From contig CAJAII010000013.1 of the NCBI GenBank assembly GCA_903939755.1, positions 1-64,000 of the forward strand: a stretch of DNA of 64,000 nucleotides, written 5' to 3'. The stretch's first letter is position 1, and each line of letters opens with the position of its first letter. This DNA is from an uncultured Flavobacteriales bacterium (GTDB lineage: Bacteria > Bacteroidota > Bacteroidia > Flavobacteriales_D > Crocinitomicaceae). The notes beneath the pieces are model-generated. The model had not been told where the DNA came from. It saw only the letters and a program-made list of their open reading frames with translations, and did no database searches. The position numbers were made by a program, and so were the translations under genes. Positions 44,739 to 55,052 of the stretch are shown one piece after another.

Positions 44739-46433
44739 ATGAATAGGGAAATACACATTAATAAGAAACTATTGATTCCAGCACCAAAAAATATCATTCG
44801 CACAATAAAAAAAGGGCGACCAAGTATTGTGCTTCTTTTTCTAACTGGCCTTTTCGTTAATTGCGCAGGGAGAAAAATCGGAACGCCACCAAAAATTAGC
44901 AATATAGCCATCCCAACTACTAGAACCATAGTTTATCAAGATAGTTCCTTGTTAAAAAATGATATTATTCAATTTTGGGCAAATGCAAAAATAAACGAGT
45001 GGGGAGAAGAAGGGAAAATCGATTTCAAAATTCCTCGGGCTATTATTGGCAGTCTTTTAGCGAAGAAAAGAATTCCTGAGATTAATACCTACCTTCTTAA
45101 ACAATATCCCACTGGAGAAATAGGATCTAAGTGGCTATTAAATCAAAAAGGAGGGTACGATTTTACAGCCATGTCAATCATTCCAATTTTATATTTATTC
45201 GCCGATTCTACTGAGTTATTATACCCACAAACGAAAGAACACCTTATCAAGCATATATTAACAATTAGAGGTCCTGGATTCACTAGAAACGTCCCTCGAT
45301 TATGCTTTCAAGATTCTGAAAATCATATATTAATGGGGGAAGGAGCGCGTTATCTAACCAATCAATGGCTTTGTGAACACGGGGTAGAATTGGAAGGCGC
45401 TTATAATAATAAATTAAACGGGGTGGAAGAAGGTTTGAAAGCGTATTTACAAGAAATCCTACAATACGGAATTTATGAGTACAATGCCAAGCCTTACCTG
45501 GGTTATACCTATTCAGCTTTGATGAATTTGAGTGCTTTTGCCAGAGGGGAAATTCAAGAACTCGCCACCAAAATTTTAGACCATATTAATTGGCAATATG
45601 CCTTGAATAGTTTTAACTTCAAACACTTACCCCCCTATAGAAGACGATTTAAAAGAAGTATCGACAAAAGCATCTATTCCGATTACCATTCTGTTATGTT
45701 GATGATGTGGGCGAGTTTAAAGGAGAAAGACTTAAATTTAAAAATCACTAAAGGGGAACACATCGCACTTTGGGCTACCATGTTACCCTATCGACCTGCC
45801 GATGATGTACTTAATTGGTGCCTTGCAAAACCAAACCAATACTTTGTAAAAATAGGCCATGGACATAATTCCTGTCCTGAAATTTGCAGCGGTGATAGCA
45901 CCTTTTTACTCACGTCTGGAGGAGCAAATCAAGGAAGATCTTCCCTAATTGTTCCACAACCCACCGTATTGTTTTTAGCAGATAGTGCCAAAACACTAAA
46001 AGAACTTTTCTATCTATCTAATCCAGATAAAGATTTCATGCGATGGAATAATACAGGAGTATATCAGGATTTTGCTTGTGGAAAAGGAAGTATACACGTT
46101 CCAAAAAACAAAAAAGCTGAGGTAGATTCATGTGATTGGTCGATATTTCCTATATCGAAAGGACTATTTTTAGGCGTCTATTCAAAAAAAGGTACTGCTT
46201 TGCTAGTAATCGTTAGAGAATCTTCTGCCAAAAGCGCCTTAAGCAAAATAGTAAAAGAAAATCCTGATCATAAAATGTACAAAACACAATTTATGCATCC
46301 TAATGGAAATCTAATCACTTATGACCTTAACGCGCCAAAAAACACCTGGGTAATCAAAAGCGTAAATGGCATCTTGACAGATCGTGACTTCGAAAAATGG
46401 CCTTTTTTCGAAGGAGATATTGACGGTTTTTAA
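44739..46433 (+). CDS. Unknown lipoprotein, alpha/alpha-barrel-like
   Basis: 564 residues, not recognised. About 35 residues of basic leader precede a hydrophobic run (SIVLLFLTGLFVNC) whose Cys43 fits a lipobox; no other ATG lies closer, so the start could be a rare codon downstream. Residues ~65-360 are rich in helices (ALMNLSAFARGEIQELA, YHSVMLMMWASLKEKD), and the rest has strands (DSCDWSIFPISKGLFLGVYS). Helical toroid followed by beta-sandwich recalls heparinase-type polysaccharide lyases, but no family motif is certain. It follows the nucleotidase operon by 87 bp on the same strand. Confidence 0.6.
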   Translation: MNREIHINKKLLIPAPKNIIRTIKKGRPSIVLLFLTGLFVNCAGRKIGTPPKISNIAIPTTRTIVYQDSSLLKNDIIQFWANAKINEWGEEGKIDFKIPRAIIGSLLAKKRIPEINTYLLKQYPTGEIGSKWLLNQKGGYDFTAMSIIPILYLFADSTELLYPQTKEHLIKHILTIRGPGFTRNVPRLCFQDSENHILMGEGARYLTNQWLCEHGVELEGAYNNKLNGVEEGLKAYLQEILQYGIYEYNAKPYLGYTYSALMNLSAFARGEIQELATKILDHINWQYALNSFNFKHLPPYRRRFKRSIDKSIYSDYHSVMLMMWASLKEKDLNLKITKGEHIALWATMLPYRPADDVLNWCLAKPNQYFVKIGHGHNSCPEICSGDSTFLLTSGGANQGRSSLIVPQPTVLFLADSAKTLKELFYLSNPDKDFMRWNNTGVYQDFACGKGSIHVPKNKKAEVDSCDWSIFPISKGLFLGVYSKKGTALLVIVRESSAKSALSKIVKENPDHKMYKTQFMHPNGNLITYDLNAPKNTWVIKSVNGILTDRDFEKWPFFEGDIDGF

Positions 46434-46487
46434 GTCCTTATTATCGATAATATAGGAAATCAAGCGAAGGCCTAGGTAGAATTTTGA

Positions 46488-46495
46488 TATCTTTG
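46488..46495 (+). promoter_or_regulatory. -7 box TATCTTTG of gltX-folB
   Basis: Exact TAnnTTTG match 16 nt before the gltX ATG. No TTG at the ideal -33 position. Confidence 0.55.
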
Positions 46496-46511
46496 CAAAA
46501 AATATTTCTAT

Positions 46512-48044
46512 ATGTCTGAGAATCCTGTTCGCGTACGTTTTGCCCCATCACCCACTGGTCCATTGCATATGGGCGGTGTTCGAACCGCATTGTACAATTA
46601 CCTTTTCGCAAAAAAACACAACGGAACATTTATCATTCGAATTGAAGATACCGACCAAACACGTTTTGTTGAGGGCGCGCAAGATTACATCATGGATGCT
46701 ATGGAATGGTGTGGTATTATGCCTACAGAAGGCCCAGGAATTGGGGGAGATTTTGGACCATATGTACAATCCGAAAGAAAAGACATGTACAAGCCATACG
46801 CTGAAACATTGATTGCCAATGAAAAAGCATATTATGCTTTTGATACGCCTGAAGAATTAGAAGCGATTCGAGAAAAATCAAAACAGATGGGTATGCCTAA
46901 TTGGCAATACAATAGCGTAACAAGAACCAGCCTGCGTAATTCTACAACACTTCCTCAATCGGAAGTAAATCAATTATTAAGCAATGGAGCGCCATACGTT
47001 ATTCGCATGAAAATGCCTCGAAATATAGACATTCGTTTTCATGACATCATTCGTGGTTGGGTCGTGGTAAACACCAATAATTTAGATGATAAAGTTTTGT
47101 TCAAAAGCGATGGAATGCCGACCTATCATTTGGCGAATATTGTTGATGACCATACCATGAAAATCAGCCATGTAATTCGAGGAGAAGAATGGTTACCATC
47201 AGCTCCATTGCATGTTATGCTCTATGAAGCGTTTGGTTGGGATTGCCCATTATTTGCGCATTTACCCTTATTATTGAAACCGGATGGAAATGGAAAATTA
47301 TCAAAAAGAGATGGAGATCGTTTAGGATTCCCTGTTTTTCCAACCAATTGGACTACCGCAGAAGGAGAGCTCTACTCAGGCTATCGAGAAAAAGGCTATC
47401 TTCCTGGTGCCTTTATCAATATGTTGGCGTTATTAGGATGGAATCCGGGTACGCCACAAGAAATTTTTAGCTTAGATGAATTAGTGGAAGCATTTAGCTT
47501 GGAAAGAGTTTCTAAATCAGGCGCAAAATTTGATCCGAACAAAACAACTTGGTTTCAACAACACTACCTAAGAGAACAAGCTAACGAAGTCTTGGCCACT
47601 GAACTGCGCATGCTTTTCCCATCACTTACGCAATCAAATCAAGAGCTTGCCATAATTTGTGGATTAATGAAAGAGAGAGCCACATTTGTTCAAGACATAC
47701 ACATCGATGGACATTATTTATTTGAACGCCCCTCTGAAATAGATCAAGAAAGCATTTCAAAAAAATGGAAAGACAATACTAGTTCGTTATTGCTTGGATG
47801 GAAAAGTAAATTAAGTCAATTAGAAGCATTTGATGCAAGCACCATTGAAATAGAATTCAAATCATATTTAGAAGAAAATGCCGTGGGTATTGGATCAGTC
47901 CTTTTGCCTTTCCGTTTGGTTGTTACGGGTGTTGGAGCAGGTCCTGGAATGTTTGATATTTCGGCCTATTTAGGACAAAAAGAAGTGGTAGAACGTATGG
48001 AAATTGGCTTAGATATAATTCAGAAACAACTCAATGAAAAATAG
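46512..48044 (+). CDS. gltX: Glutamyl-tRNA synthetase
   Basis: 510 residues, typical of Bacteroidetes. Class I synthetase charging tRNA-Glu. The HIGH motif appears as PTGPLHMGGVRTALYN (about 12-27), the KMSKS loop as KLSKRDGDRLGFPV (about 260), and the C-terminal anticodon-binding helical domain runs from about 350 to 510 (GVGAGPGMFDISAYLG). It overlaps the folB start by 11 nt. Confidence 0.97.
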   Translation: MSENPVRVRFAPSPTGPLHMGGVRTALYNYLFAKKHNGTFIIRIEDTDQTRFVEGAQDYIMDAMEWCGIMPTEGPGIGGDFGPYVQSERKDMYKPYAETLIANEKAYYAFDTPEELEAIREKSKQMGMPNWQYNSVTRTSLRNSTTLPQSEVNQLLSNGAPYVIRMKMPRNIDIRFHDIIRGWVVVNTNNLDDKVLFKSDGMPTYHLANIVDDHTMKISHVIRGEEWLPSAPLHVMLYEAFGWDCPLFAHLPLLLKPDGNGKLSKRDGDRLGFPVFPTNWTTAEGELYSGYREKGYLPGAFINMLALLGWNPGTPQEIFSLDELVEAFSLERVSKSGAKFDPNKTTWFQQHYLREQANEVLATELRMLFPSLTQSNQELAIICGLMKERATFVQDIHIDGHYLFERPSEIDQESISKKWKDNTSSLLLGWKSKLSQLEAFDASTIEIEFKSYLEENAVGIGSVLLPFRLVVTGVGAGPGMFDISAYLGQKEVVERMEIGLDIIQKQLNEK

Positions 48045-48393
48045 CATAGAAGTAACTGGTATTAAGTTATATGCTTTCCACGGTTGTTTGGAAGAAGAAG
48101 CTCGTATTGGTGGGGAATACATCGTCGACATTTACCTTGAAACAGATTTTAAAGAGGCTTCCATAAAAGATGAACTATCCTTAACCATTGATTATGTTTT
48201 AGTGAATAAAATAGTGGCAGAAGAGATGGCGATACGATCTAAATTGATTGAACACGTAGGGCAACGAATTTGGAAGAAAATGTTGAATGAAATAGCAGGT
48301 CTTTTCTATTTAAAAATAAAAATTAGAAAACTAATTCCACCAATTAATGGAAACGTAGATGAAGTATCGATTTGTATCGAAGGGAAGTGTTAA
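48034..48393 (+). CDS. folB: Dihydroneopterin aldolase
   Basis: 119 residues, full length. Splits dihydroneopterin in folate synthesis. Motifs: GIKLYAFHGCLEEEARIGGEYIVD region with the catalytic Glu, SLTIDYVLVNKIV, LIEHVGQRI, and the closing lysine-rich strand KIKIRKLIPPINGNVDEVSI (given by positions 90-110). Translation is coupled to gltX by overlap. folK lies separately at 58.6-59.0 kb. Confidence 0.92.
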   Translation: MKNSIEVTGIKLYAFHGCLEEEARIGGEYIVDIYLETDFKEASIKDELSLTIDYVLVNKIVAEEMAIRSKLIEHVGQRIWKKMLNEIAGLFYLKIKIRKLIPPINGNVDEVSICIEGKC

Positions 48394-48542
48394 CGTAAAA
48401 AACTAAAGTTGTCAAATAAACACCTGTTTTGCATTCATTTGAAATAAAAAAGTGATCACATATAACTTACTTAAATATCATTCCCAATTAACTAAGCAAA
48501 TTATTACCCCTATATTCGTATATCAATAAAAAATCATCTTTT

Positions 48543-48836
48543 ATGAGAAAATTATTTTGGTTATTATTAATTGTTGGATTAATTGGTTCATTTATGACCA
48601 ACCCTAACGAGAAAGATTTTAAAGAATTTATCATAAATAAATACGTACAAGAAATAAAAGGAAATAATCCTAACTTGGCGATATTAACAGAAGTTCTCGC
48701 TAAGCCTGCAGCATTATTTACTACGCTAAGTTTAAAAACAGAGGACTATAAATTATGCTCCACCTATACCATTATTAATATTAATGGCAAAAAAGAGCAA
48801 TATCTTGGCATCTTCAAACAATTTGTTAAGCTATAA
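48543..48836 (+). CDS. Small DUF4359-like exported or membrane protein
   Basis: 97 residues. One N-terminal hydrophobic helix (LFWLLLIVGLIGSFM), then NPNEKDFKEFIINKYVQEIK and a strand-rich end (YKLCSTYTIININGKKEQYLGIFKQFVKL). The NP..EDF/KDFxxF start after a helix and the closing YLGIF resemble DUF4359; no function is known. It stands alone, 149 bp after folB; I see nothing else in that gap. Confidence 0.6.
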   Translation: MRKLFWLLLIVGLIGSFMTNPNEKDFKEFIINKYVQEIKGNNPNLAILTEVLAKPAALFTTLSLKTEDYKLCSTYTIININGKKEQYLGIFKQFVKL

Positions 48837-48910
48837 TAATTTAAAAAAAGTTTTGTATATTTAATGTATTCAAGAATAGTACATTAGTACCAATACAAGC
48901 AAATTATACA

Positions 48911-50245
48911 GTGACCACCAAAAGAAAACTAATTTTATTCCTAATAAGCTTGTTTCTAATTTCAGCAGGAGCTTTATACATCTTTAAATTTCCTCTTTTT
49001 CACACTAAACCTCCTGCTAAACCTAAAAAAATAAAAGTAGTTGAGAAAAGACAATATGAACTAGAAATAGAAAGTGCTGGAGAATTTACGGCCATCATTT
49101 CCACACGAGCGACCAATGGGATTCTTGAAGACAGCGTTAATCTTATTCATTTTGACTCTCTCCAAAAACAAATCAGAAACTGGAACATAAAAATTAGTAA
49201 GGACAAACAAATAATACAAGATACCGTAATTACTATAACAAATAATGAGTCCCTAAAAAGAGGAATCATTGACATTTTTTCAGCTATACCTCATCAATCT
49301 CCGAAAAATGCCTGGTTTGAATACAAATACAATAAGTTTATACCACACGAGGCAATAGATGGCAATCAACTAAATACGGACCTATTAAGTAGGCAAGTGA
49401 TGGCGGCCATAAAAAACCGAAGAAAAAAGATACTGCTTAATCGTGCTGTTTTTTACCTTAAAGCAAGCTTCGGTTTAGAATCGGCAGAAGCAAAACAAGC
49501 GCTGAAAGATCTTAATAAATGTCTCTATTCAAACATAAGCTACACGCTAAGAAATGAACAGATTACACTTAAAAAAGAAACCTTTGGACCATGGTTGCAA
49601 TTGGATTCAATTATGCATGTTGATATTAATAGTTCCAAGGCCATGAGTTTTATTCGTTCTATGGCAGATAGAAATGACATTGTAGTAAATAATATAACAT
49701 TCACTACAACAGCGGGAGAAAGAAAAACGATTCATGGAGGAGACTTAGGGTACCGAATAAATATTTACAAAGAACTTTATGAATTATGCAAAAACATAAA
49801 AAATGGCATAACCATAACAAGAGATCCTATATATGGAATGCGCGGAATTCCTCAAGGCGTATTTGACACCAACAAAACCTATATTGAGATTAATATTTCT
49901 GCACAGAAACTATGGTATTATAAAGCTGGCGTATTAATCATAGAAAGTGATATTGTTTCTGGCAATCTAAGGAATGGCAGTGGCACGCCAAATGGAGCAT
50001 ACTATATTAAATACAAAGAATTAAATGCTACTTTAAAAGGGCCTGGTTACAGCACAGGGGTAAGTTACTGGATGCCTTTCAATGAAAGTATCGGTCTACA
50101 CGATGCCAAATGGAGGGGAGCATTTGGAGGGTCGATTTATAAATCGGATGGCTCACATGGATGTATAAATTTACCTTTTTTGACCGCACAAACCATATAC
50201 AACAACGTGAGTCAAGGGGGAATTGTAATTTGCTATACCGATTGA
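48911..50245 (+). CDS. L,D-transpeptidase (YkuD) with PG-binding domain
   Basis: 444 residues from GTG 48911, the only start in front of the N-terminal membrane anchor (LILFLISLFLISAGALYIF). A peptidoglycan-binding-4-like region (about 75-310) is followed by the YkuD domain (about 325-444), with the catalytic signature SHGCINL: His416 and Cys418. It forms 3-3 cross-links or attaches proteins to peptidoglycan in the periplasm. It converges with the LtaS-like gene, with 19 bp between stops. Confidence 0.88.
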   Translation: MTTKRKLILFLISLFLISAGALYIFKFPLFHTKPPAKPKKIKVVEKRQYELEIESAGEFTAIISTRATNGILEDSVNLIHFDSLQKQIRNWNIKISKDKQIIQDTVITITNNESLKRGIIDIFSAIPHQSPKNAWFEYKYNKFIPHEAIDGNQLNTDLLSRQVMAAIKNRRKKILLNRAVFYLKASFGLESAEAKQALKDLNKCLYSNISYTLRNEQITLKKETFGPWLQLDSIMHVDINSSKAMSFIRSMADRNDIVVNNITFTTTAGERKTIHGGDLGYRINIYKELYELCKNIKNGITITRDPIYGMRGIPQGVFDTNKTYIEINISAQKLWYYKAGVLIIESDIVSGNLRNGSGTPNGAYYIKYKELNATLKGPGYSTGVSYWMPFNESIGLHDAKWRGAFGGSIYKSDGSHGCINLPFLTAQTIYNNVSQGGIVICYTD

Positions 50246-50264
50246 CGCAAACAGAAATAATTAT

Positions 50265-52679
50265 TTACTTTCGGAAATAGGTTTTCAACGAAACATCCTC
50301 GATTTTTACCGCTTTAAGTTTTGAATTAAACAAGTAGCAATACAAGGCCTTTATTGATTTCAGTTTGTTGTTTAACGAAGGATTAAACTCAACTGAATAG
50401 GTGATTTCATTAAAATGATTGGGGATAAAACGGTATTTAAAGACAGGACGTATTGCCTTATAAACCAAGAATTCTTGTTTTATCCATTTTGAATCGTTGA
50501 GTTGAATAATTAAATCACTTAATTTATTCAAATCATTTTGATCACGACAATAATAACTACATGTAAGTTCAATTCTTAAATTCCGTTTATTATTAGGAAG
50601 AATAGCTTTCCCAATTAAACTTAATTCATTCTTCTTGGATGTAAAATTTGATTTACTTTGAGAGGTAACTAATTTCCAAAGCCCTCCATCAAACCAAATA
50701 GACTGCGCTGTTTTAGGCACTAATTTGTTTTGATGAATACAATACCTACTAAAAAGTTGATAAAGCTTAGTCATTTTTAATAGCTTTGACTTTTGCACGG
50801 CATTATTAATGGGAAATAAATTTAGTTGCTCATCAAAGCGAAATAACCTATTACCTAATAGAACCTGATCCTTGTGCATCAATTCATTACTCATCAATTT
50901 ATTAGTTGTAAAGATTAAATTACGAGCAGCCAAAAAATTAGGAGAGAATGATAGTTCACTACCGACGAAAGGAATAGAATCCGGCAAAGCAACCTTATAT
51001 GCCTTTTTAAGATAAGACACTATACTTGGCGCAATATCTACGTGTGAAACAACTGATTTAGATAGAAATGGTGCCTTGAGAAGTGGGGAATAAATCACTA
51101 ACGGCACATTATATTTTGCTAGTTTATTGGTATTATACATCTCTGTTCCATGATCCCCCGTAATAATAAAAATAGTGTTTTTATATGCTTCCTTTTTCTT
51201 ATATGCTTCCAAAAAAAACTTAATTTGTTCGTCACAATATAGAAAGGAACCAAAACTTGAAGCATTGGCTTCTATTTTATTTTTCAGTGGAGATGCTAAA
51301 ATACCAGGTAAAAGCGCCTGTACCTTTTTGGTGTAGCTTTCTTTTTCAGGATAAATAAATGGGTCATGGGAACTAATAGTTAGAAAAACATCAAAAGTTG
51401 ATTTTTTGCTAGAGCGTATCATACCACTATCTTGCAATGATTGGCGAAATAAAGCTTCATCCGGAAATCCCCATGGAGAATTTGTTTGCGTATTAATAAG
51501 TTGACATTCTTTACTCCATTTTCTTACCGAATAATCCACATTATGATAATTCATAAAGCCTTGCATATTTAAATAATCTAAATCAACACCGCAATAAAAC
51601 CTAGAAAAATAATCTTTCCGCAATAGACTCATTAGCGACCAATGATTAGGAAGAGCAATTTGTTGAAAAACTGCCCCATCAAAAGGATTCGGTGTAGAAC
51701 ACAAAATGGCAGGCAATACATTATGAGTTCGTTGCGAAGTCGAAAAAGTATTTGGAAAATATAGCGACTGTTTCGATAACGAATCCATGAAAGGCATTAT
51801 GGACCCCCTATAATTAGATCGTAAGCCGAATAGATCAGATGACATGCTCTCCACAATAATAAAAACGATGTTGGGTGGCTTTCCATTACTTGTTTTTCGA
51901 AAATGCTCGTTTAAGCTGCTATTTTTCGACAGCGAATGCCAAGTTGGATATCCTGAAGTTGGTGGAAAGTTCGCCCCATAAAAAGTAGGATCCAATTCCT
52001 TGAATTCCTGCCATCTAATTTTATATCCTCGCTGTGATGTGTTAAAAAAAAAGGTGATGCTTTGGCGAAAAAAATAGCTTAATTTATTATTAATAATGGG
52101 GTCACTATCTGGGAATTCTTCATTGTGAGAAATGCAAAAGGGCATTGTTACTGCTCCAATTAAAGTACTAATAAATAGTTTTGTAATCCAACCATCGGAA
52201 GTTTTTAGAAAAAATCTCCTAATGAAATACGTTAAAAAAAAGAAGCTGGAAAAAAGAATAAGAACACCAAATACTAGGTAAAAAGTTACCCGGTGCTGCA
52301 AACCTAAAATCATCCATAACTCATTCCAACTAAATAAATAAATACCTTCATCTAATGGCTCGTTGCTAATCAGATAATACTGATCGAATATTAAACACAA
52401 GATTAAAACGATTATGGGAGGGAGAAAATTCGTGCGATTTATCCAATTAATATTCTTTCTTTGAAAAGGATATAGGAAAAAAGTATGTAAAGTTAAGATT
52501 AGAAATACTAATTGTAGATCACGTAAATACGAGAACAAAATATCAAGAACTGAAATTTCGTTTAGGATATCTGAAGAATCGATTTTTTTTAAAAAGAACA
52601 ATCTTACTATTACCAACAGAATTGAAAGACTGAAGTACCAGGGAAGAAGTAACTTATAGGCTTGACGCAAGTAATACAT
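50265..52679 (-). CDS. LtaS/MdoB-like sulfatase-superfamily membrane protein
   Basis: 804 residues. Five membrane helices (about 10-200), then the alkaline-phosphatase-fold domain (about 265-600): NIVFIIVESMSSDLFG with the metal-binding Glu, TFSTSQRTHNVLPAIL with the likely nucleophile Thr, and TGDHGTEMYN with the distal Asp/His. The last ~200 residues form an extra domain unlike LtaS. The family transfers phosphoglycerol or phosphoethanolamine to glycans or lipids on the outer face of the membrane; the substrate here is unknown. Bacteroidetes lack lipoteichoic acid, so a surface glycan or lipid A is likelier. Confidence 0.8.
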   Translation of the reverse strand: MYYLRQAYKLLLPWYFSLSILLVIVRLFFLKKIDSSDILNEISVLDILFSYLRDLQLVFLILTLHTFFLYPFQRKNINWINRTNFLPPIIVLILCLIFDQYYLISNEPLDEGIYLFSWNELWMILGLQHRVTFYLVFGVLILFSSFFFLTYFIRRFFLKTSDGWITKLFISTLIGAVTMPFCISHNEEFPDSDPIINNKLSYFFRQSITFFFNTSQRGYKIRWQEFKELDPTFYGANFPPTSGYPTWHSLSKNSSLNEHFRKTSNGKPPNIVFIIVESMSSDLFGLRSNYRGSIMPFMDSLSKQSLYFPNTFSTSQRTHNVLPAILCSTPNPFDGAVFQQIALPNHWSLMSLLRKDYFSRFYCGVDLDYLNMQGFMNYHNVDYSVRKWSKECQLINTQTNSPWGFPDEALFRQSLQDSGMIRSSKKSTFDVFLTISSHDPFIYPEKESYTKKVQALLPGILASPLKNKIEANASSFGSFLYCDEQIKFFLEAYKKKEAYKNTIFIITGDHGTEMYNTNKLAKYNVPLVIYSPLLKAPFLSKSVVSHVDIAPSIVSYLKKAYKVALPDSIPFVGSELSFSPNFLAARNLIFTTNKLMSNELMHKDQVLLGNRLFRFDEQLNLFPINNAVQKSKLLKMTKLYQLFSRYCIHQNKLVPKTAQSIWFDGGLWKLVTSQSKSNFTSKKNELSLIGKAILPNNKRNLRIELTCSYYCRDQNDLNKLSDLIIQLNDSKWIKQEFLVYKAIRPVFKYRFIPNHFNEITYSVEFNPSLNNKLKSIKALYCYLFNSKLKAVKIEDVSLKTYFRK

Positions 52680-52778
52680 GCGCGAATTTACGAAATTGTT
52701 AAGTCAAGGTAAAATTATTAAAAAGTTTCTTCCTTTTACTCAATGAAATTGGATACAACTTTCTAAGTTCTTAAACAA

Positions 52779-53756
52779 TTATCGATAAATAGTGCTTTTG
52801 ATTGCTGCAATTAATCGATTTACGTTAGGCAATGCCTCATCAATCAGCGTTGGAGAAAAAGCAAATGGCGTATCTGATTGCGTTACCCTTTGTACCGGCG
52901 CATCTAAATAATCAAAAGCATATCGTTGAAGATGGTAGGCAATCTCGGAAGAAATGGATGCTAATGGCCAAGATTCTTCCAATACAACACATCTATTTGT
53001 TTTTTTTATAGAAGTAACAACCGTATCGTAATCTATTGGGCGGATCGTTCTTAAATCTATAACTTCCACACTGATATTCTCTTTTTCGAGAATTTCCGCA
53101 GCTTCGTAAGCGACTTTAATTATTTTTCCGAAAGAAACAACCGTTACATCGGAGCCTTTTCGCTTTATATCCGCAACGCCAATTGGTATAATGTACTCCC
53201 CTTCTGGAACTTCTCCTTTATCGCCATACATTTTTTCTGATTCCAAAAACACGACTGGGTCGTTATCGCGAATAGCAGCCTTAAGCAAGCCTTTGGCATC
53301 CGCTGGACAAGAGGGAGTAATAACTTTTAATCCCGGTACATGCGCATAAAAAGCTTCAAAACTCTGTGAATGCGTAGCACCTAATTGTCCTGCAGTACCA
53401 TTCCCTCCTCTAAACACAATCGGACAACTGTATTGTCCACCTGACATTTGAAGCATTTTTGCGGCAGAATTTATGATTTGATCCGCTGCTAGTATAGCAA
53501 AATTCCATGTCATAAATTCAACTATTGGTCGCAATCCATTCATGGAAGCCCCAACAGCAATACCTGAAAATCCTAATTCCGCAATAGGGGTGTCAATTAC
53601 TCTTTTCGCGCCAAATTCATCAAGCATACCTTGAGAAACCTTATAAGCGCCATTGTATTCAGCCACTTCTTCCCCCAATAAAAAAACGCGACTGTCTAGT
53701 CTCATTTCCTCACACATTGCTTCTCTAAGCGCCTCTCGGAATTGTAATGTTTTCAT
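52779..53756 (-). CDS. pdhB: Pyruvate dehydrogenase E1 component, beta subunit
   Basis: 325 residues, full length for the separate E1 beta chain. The transketolase-like pyrimidine-binding domain (about 5-180; FLLGEEVAEYNGAYKVSQG, VFRGGNGTAGQLGATHSQ) and C-terminal domain (about 190-315) are clear. It pairs with E1 alpha to decarboxylate pyruvate; pdhA and the E2/E3 genes are not in the window. A branched-chain keto-acid E1 beta cannot be fully excluded. A TAAATTTG -7 box lies at 53783-53776. Confidence 0.88.
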   Translation of the reverse strand: MKTLQFREALREAMCEEMRLDSRVFLLGEEVAEYNGAYKVSQGMLDEFGAKRVIDTPIAELGFSGIAVGASMNGLRPIVEFMTWNFAILAADQIINSAAKMLQMSGGQYSCPIVFRGGNGTAGQLGATHSQSFEAFYAHVPGLKVITPSCPADAKGLLKAAIRDNDPVVFLESEKMYGDKGEVPEGEYIIPIGVADIKRKGSDVTVVSFGKIIKVAYEAAEILEKENISVEVIDLRTIRPIDYDTVVTSIKKTNRCVVLEESWPLASISSEIAYHLQRYAFDYLDAPVQRVTQSDTPFAFSPTLIDEALPNVNRLIAAIKSTIYR

Positions 53757-53775
53757 AATAATATATAATCTAATT

Positions 53776-53783
53776 CAAATTTA
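53776..53783 (-). promoter_or_regulatory. -7 box TAAATTTG of pdhB
   Basis: Exact TAnnTTTG match 19 nt before the pdhB ATG on the minus strand. Confidence 0.5.
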
Positions 53784-53813
53784 ACATCTTTTATATTAAT
53801 CAAATAAGTTGAA

Positions 53814-55046
53814 CTAAGCAACCTTTAGTTTACCCAGTTTAGACTTATCAAATTGCGCTTTGGCATAGGTGCTATCCACATGAAATACTTTTGATTTGCC
53901 AGAAGGCAACTCGTACATCGCATTCATTAGAATTGCTTCGCAAATGGATCGCAATCCCCTTGCACCAAGGTTAAATGCCGCTGCTTTTTCAACGATAAGA
54001 TCAAACACCTCCTTATCAAAAGTAAGTTTAATACCATCCAACTCAAACAATTTAACAAATTGTTTAACTAAAGCATTTTTAGGTTCCGTTAGAATTCTCC
54101 TTAATGTTTCTTTACTTAAAGGTTCTAAATAAGATAAAACAGGAAAACGACCGATCAACTCCGGGATCAGACCAAAAGATCTTAAATCCGCAGGAGAAAT
54201 ATTTTCTAATAAGGCATCCGTTTCGTGATAACCTTGATCTTCCGTAGAGAAACCTATAGTTTGTCTATTGACCCGATTCGCAATTATTTTTTCAATTCCA
54301 TCAAACGCACCACCACAAATAAAAAGTATATTTTTCGTGTCAACCTGAATCATTTTTTGTTCTGGGTGCTTTCTACCTCCTTGCGGCGGCACATTGATAA
54401 CAGCACCCTCTAATAATTTTAATAATGCTTGTTGAACACCTTCTCCAGACACATCCCTTGTAATTGATGGGTTATCACTTTTTCTAGCTATTTTATCAAT
54501 TTCATCAATAAACACGATGCCTTTTTGAGCTAAATCGACATTGTAATCTGCTGCTTGTAATAAGCGTGACAAGATGCTTTCCACATCTTCTCCAACATAA
54601 CCCGCTTCGGTTAATACGGTGGCATCAGCAATGCAAAATGGAACGTCCAACATTTTAGCGATGGTTTTTGCTAATAATGTTTTCCCTGTTCCGGTTCGCC
54701 CTACTAAAACGACGTTCGACTTTTCAATTTCGACATCATCATTGTCCGTTTGCTCGTTTAATCTTTTGTAATGGTTATAAACGGCAACAGCCAATACTTT
54801 TTTAGCTGCTTCTTGTCCAATTATATAATCATCCAGTTTATTTTTTATTTCAATAGGTTTTAGAACAGTATGTTTTGTGGATGAATTGCTATTTATTTTT
54901 CCCTTTACTTTCTGTTCCTCATTCACAATATTAACTGCTTGCAAGGCACAACTATCACATATATGACCAGAAGTGCCGGCAATAAGCATATTAACACTAT
55001 TGCGTTCCGCCCCACAAAAGGAACATTGCGCATCATTTTTACCCAT
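53814..55046 (-). CDS. clpX: ClpX, ATPase subunit of ClpXP
   Basis: 410 residues. The N-terminal C4 zinc finger (CSFCGAERN, then CDSC) recognises adaptors. The AAA+ domain has Walker A GRTGTGKT (about 116), Walker [14 protein letters not shown], and sensor-2 LGARGLRSI. The ClpP-binding loop has IGF (NRQTIGFST, about 255). It unfolds tagged proteins and feeds ClpP, encoded 6 nt upstream in the same operon. Confidence 0.97.
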   Translation of the reverse strand: MGKNDAQCSFCGAERNSVNMLIAGTSGHICDSCALQAVNIVNEEQKVKGKINSNSSTKHTVLKPIEIKNKLDDYIIGQEAAKKVLAVAVYNHYKRLNEQTDNDDVEIEKSNVVLVGRTGTGKTLLAKTIAKMLDVPFCIADATVLTEAGYVGEDVESILSRLLQAADYNVDLAQKGIVFIDEIDKIARKSDNPSITRDVSGEGVQQALLKLLEGAVINVPPQGGRKHPEQKMIQVDTKNILFICGGAFDGIEKIIANRVNRQTIGFSTEDQGYHETDALLENISPADLRSFGLIPELIGRFPVLSYLEPLSKETLRRILTEPKNALVKQFVKLFELDGIKLTFDKEVFDLIVEKAAAFNLGARGLRSICEAILMNAMYELPSGKSKVFHVDSTYAKAQFDKSKLGKLKVA

Positions 55047-55052
55047 TTTTAC

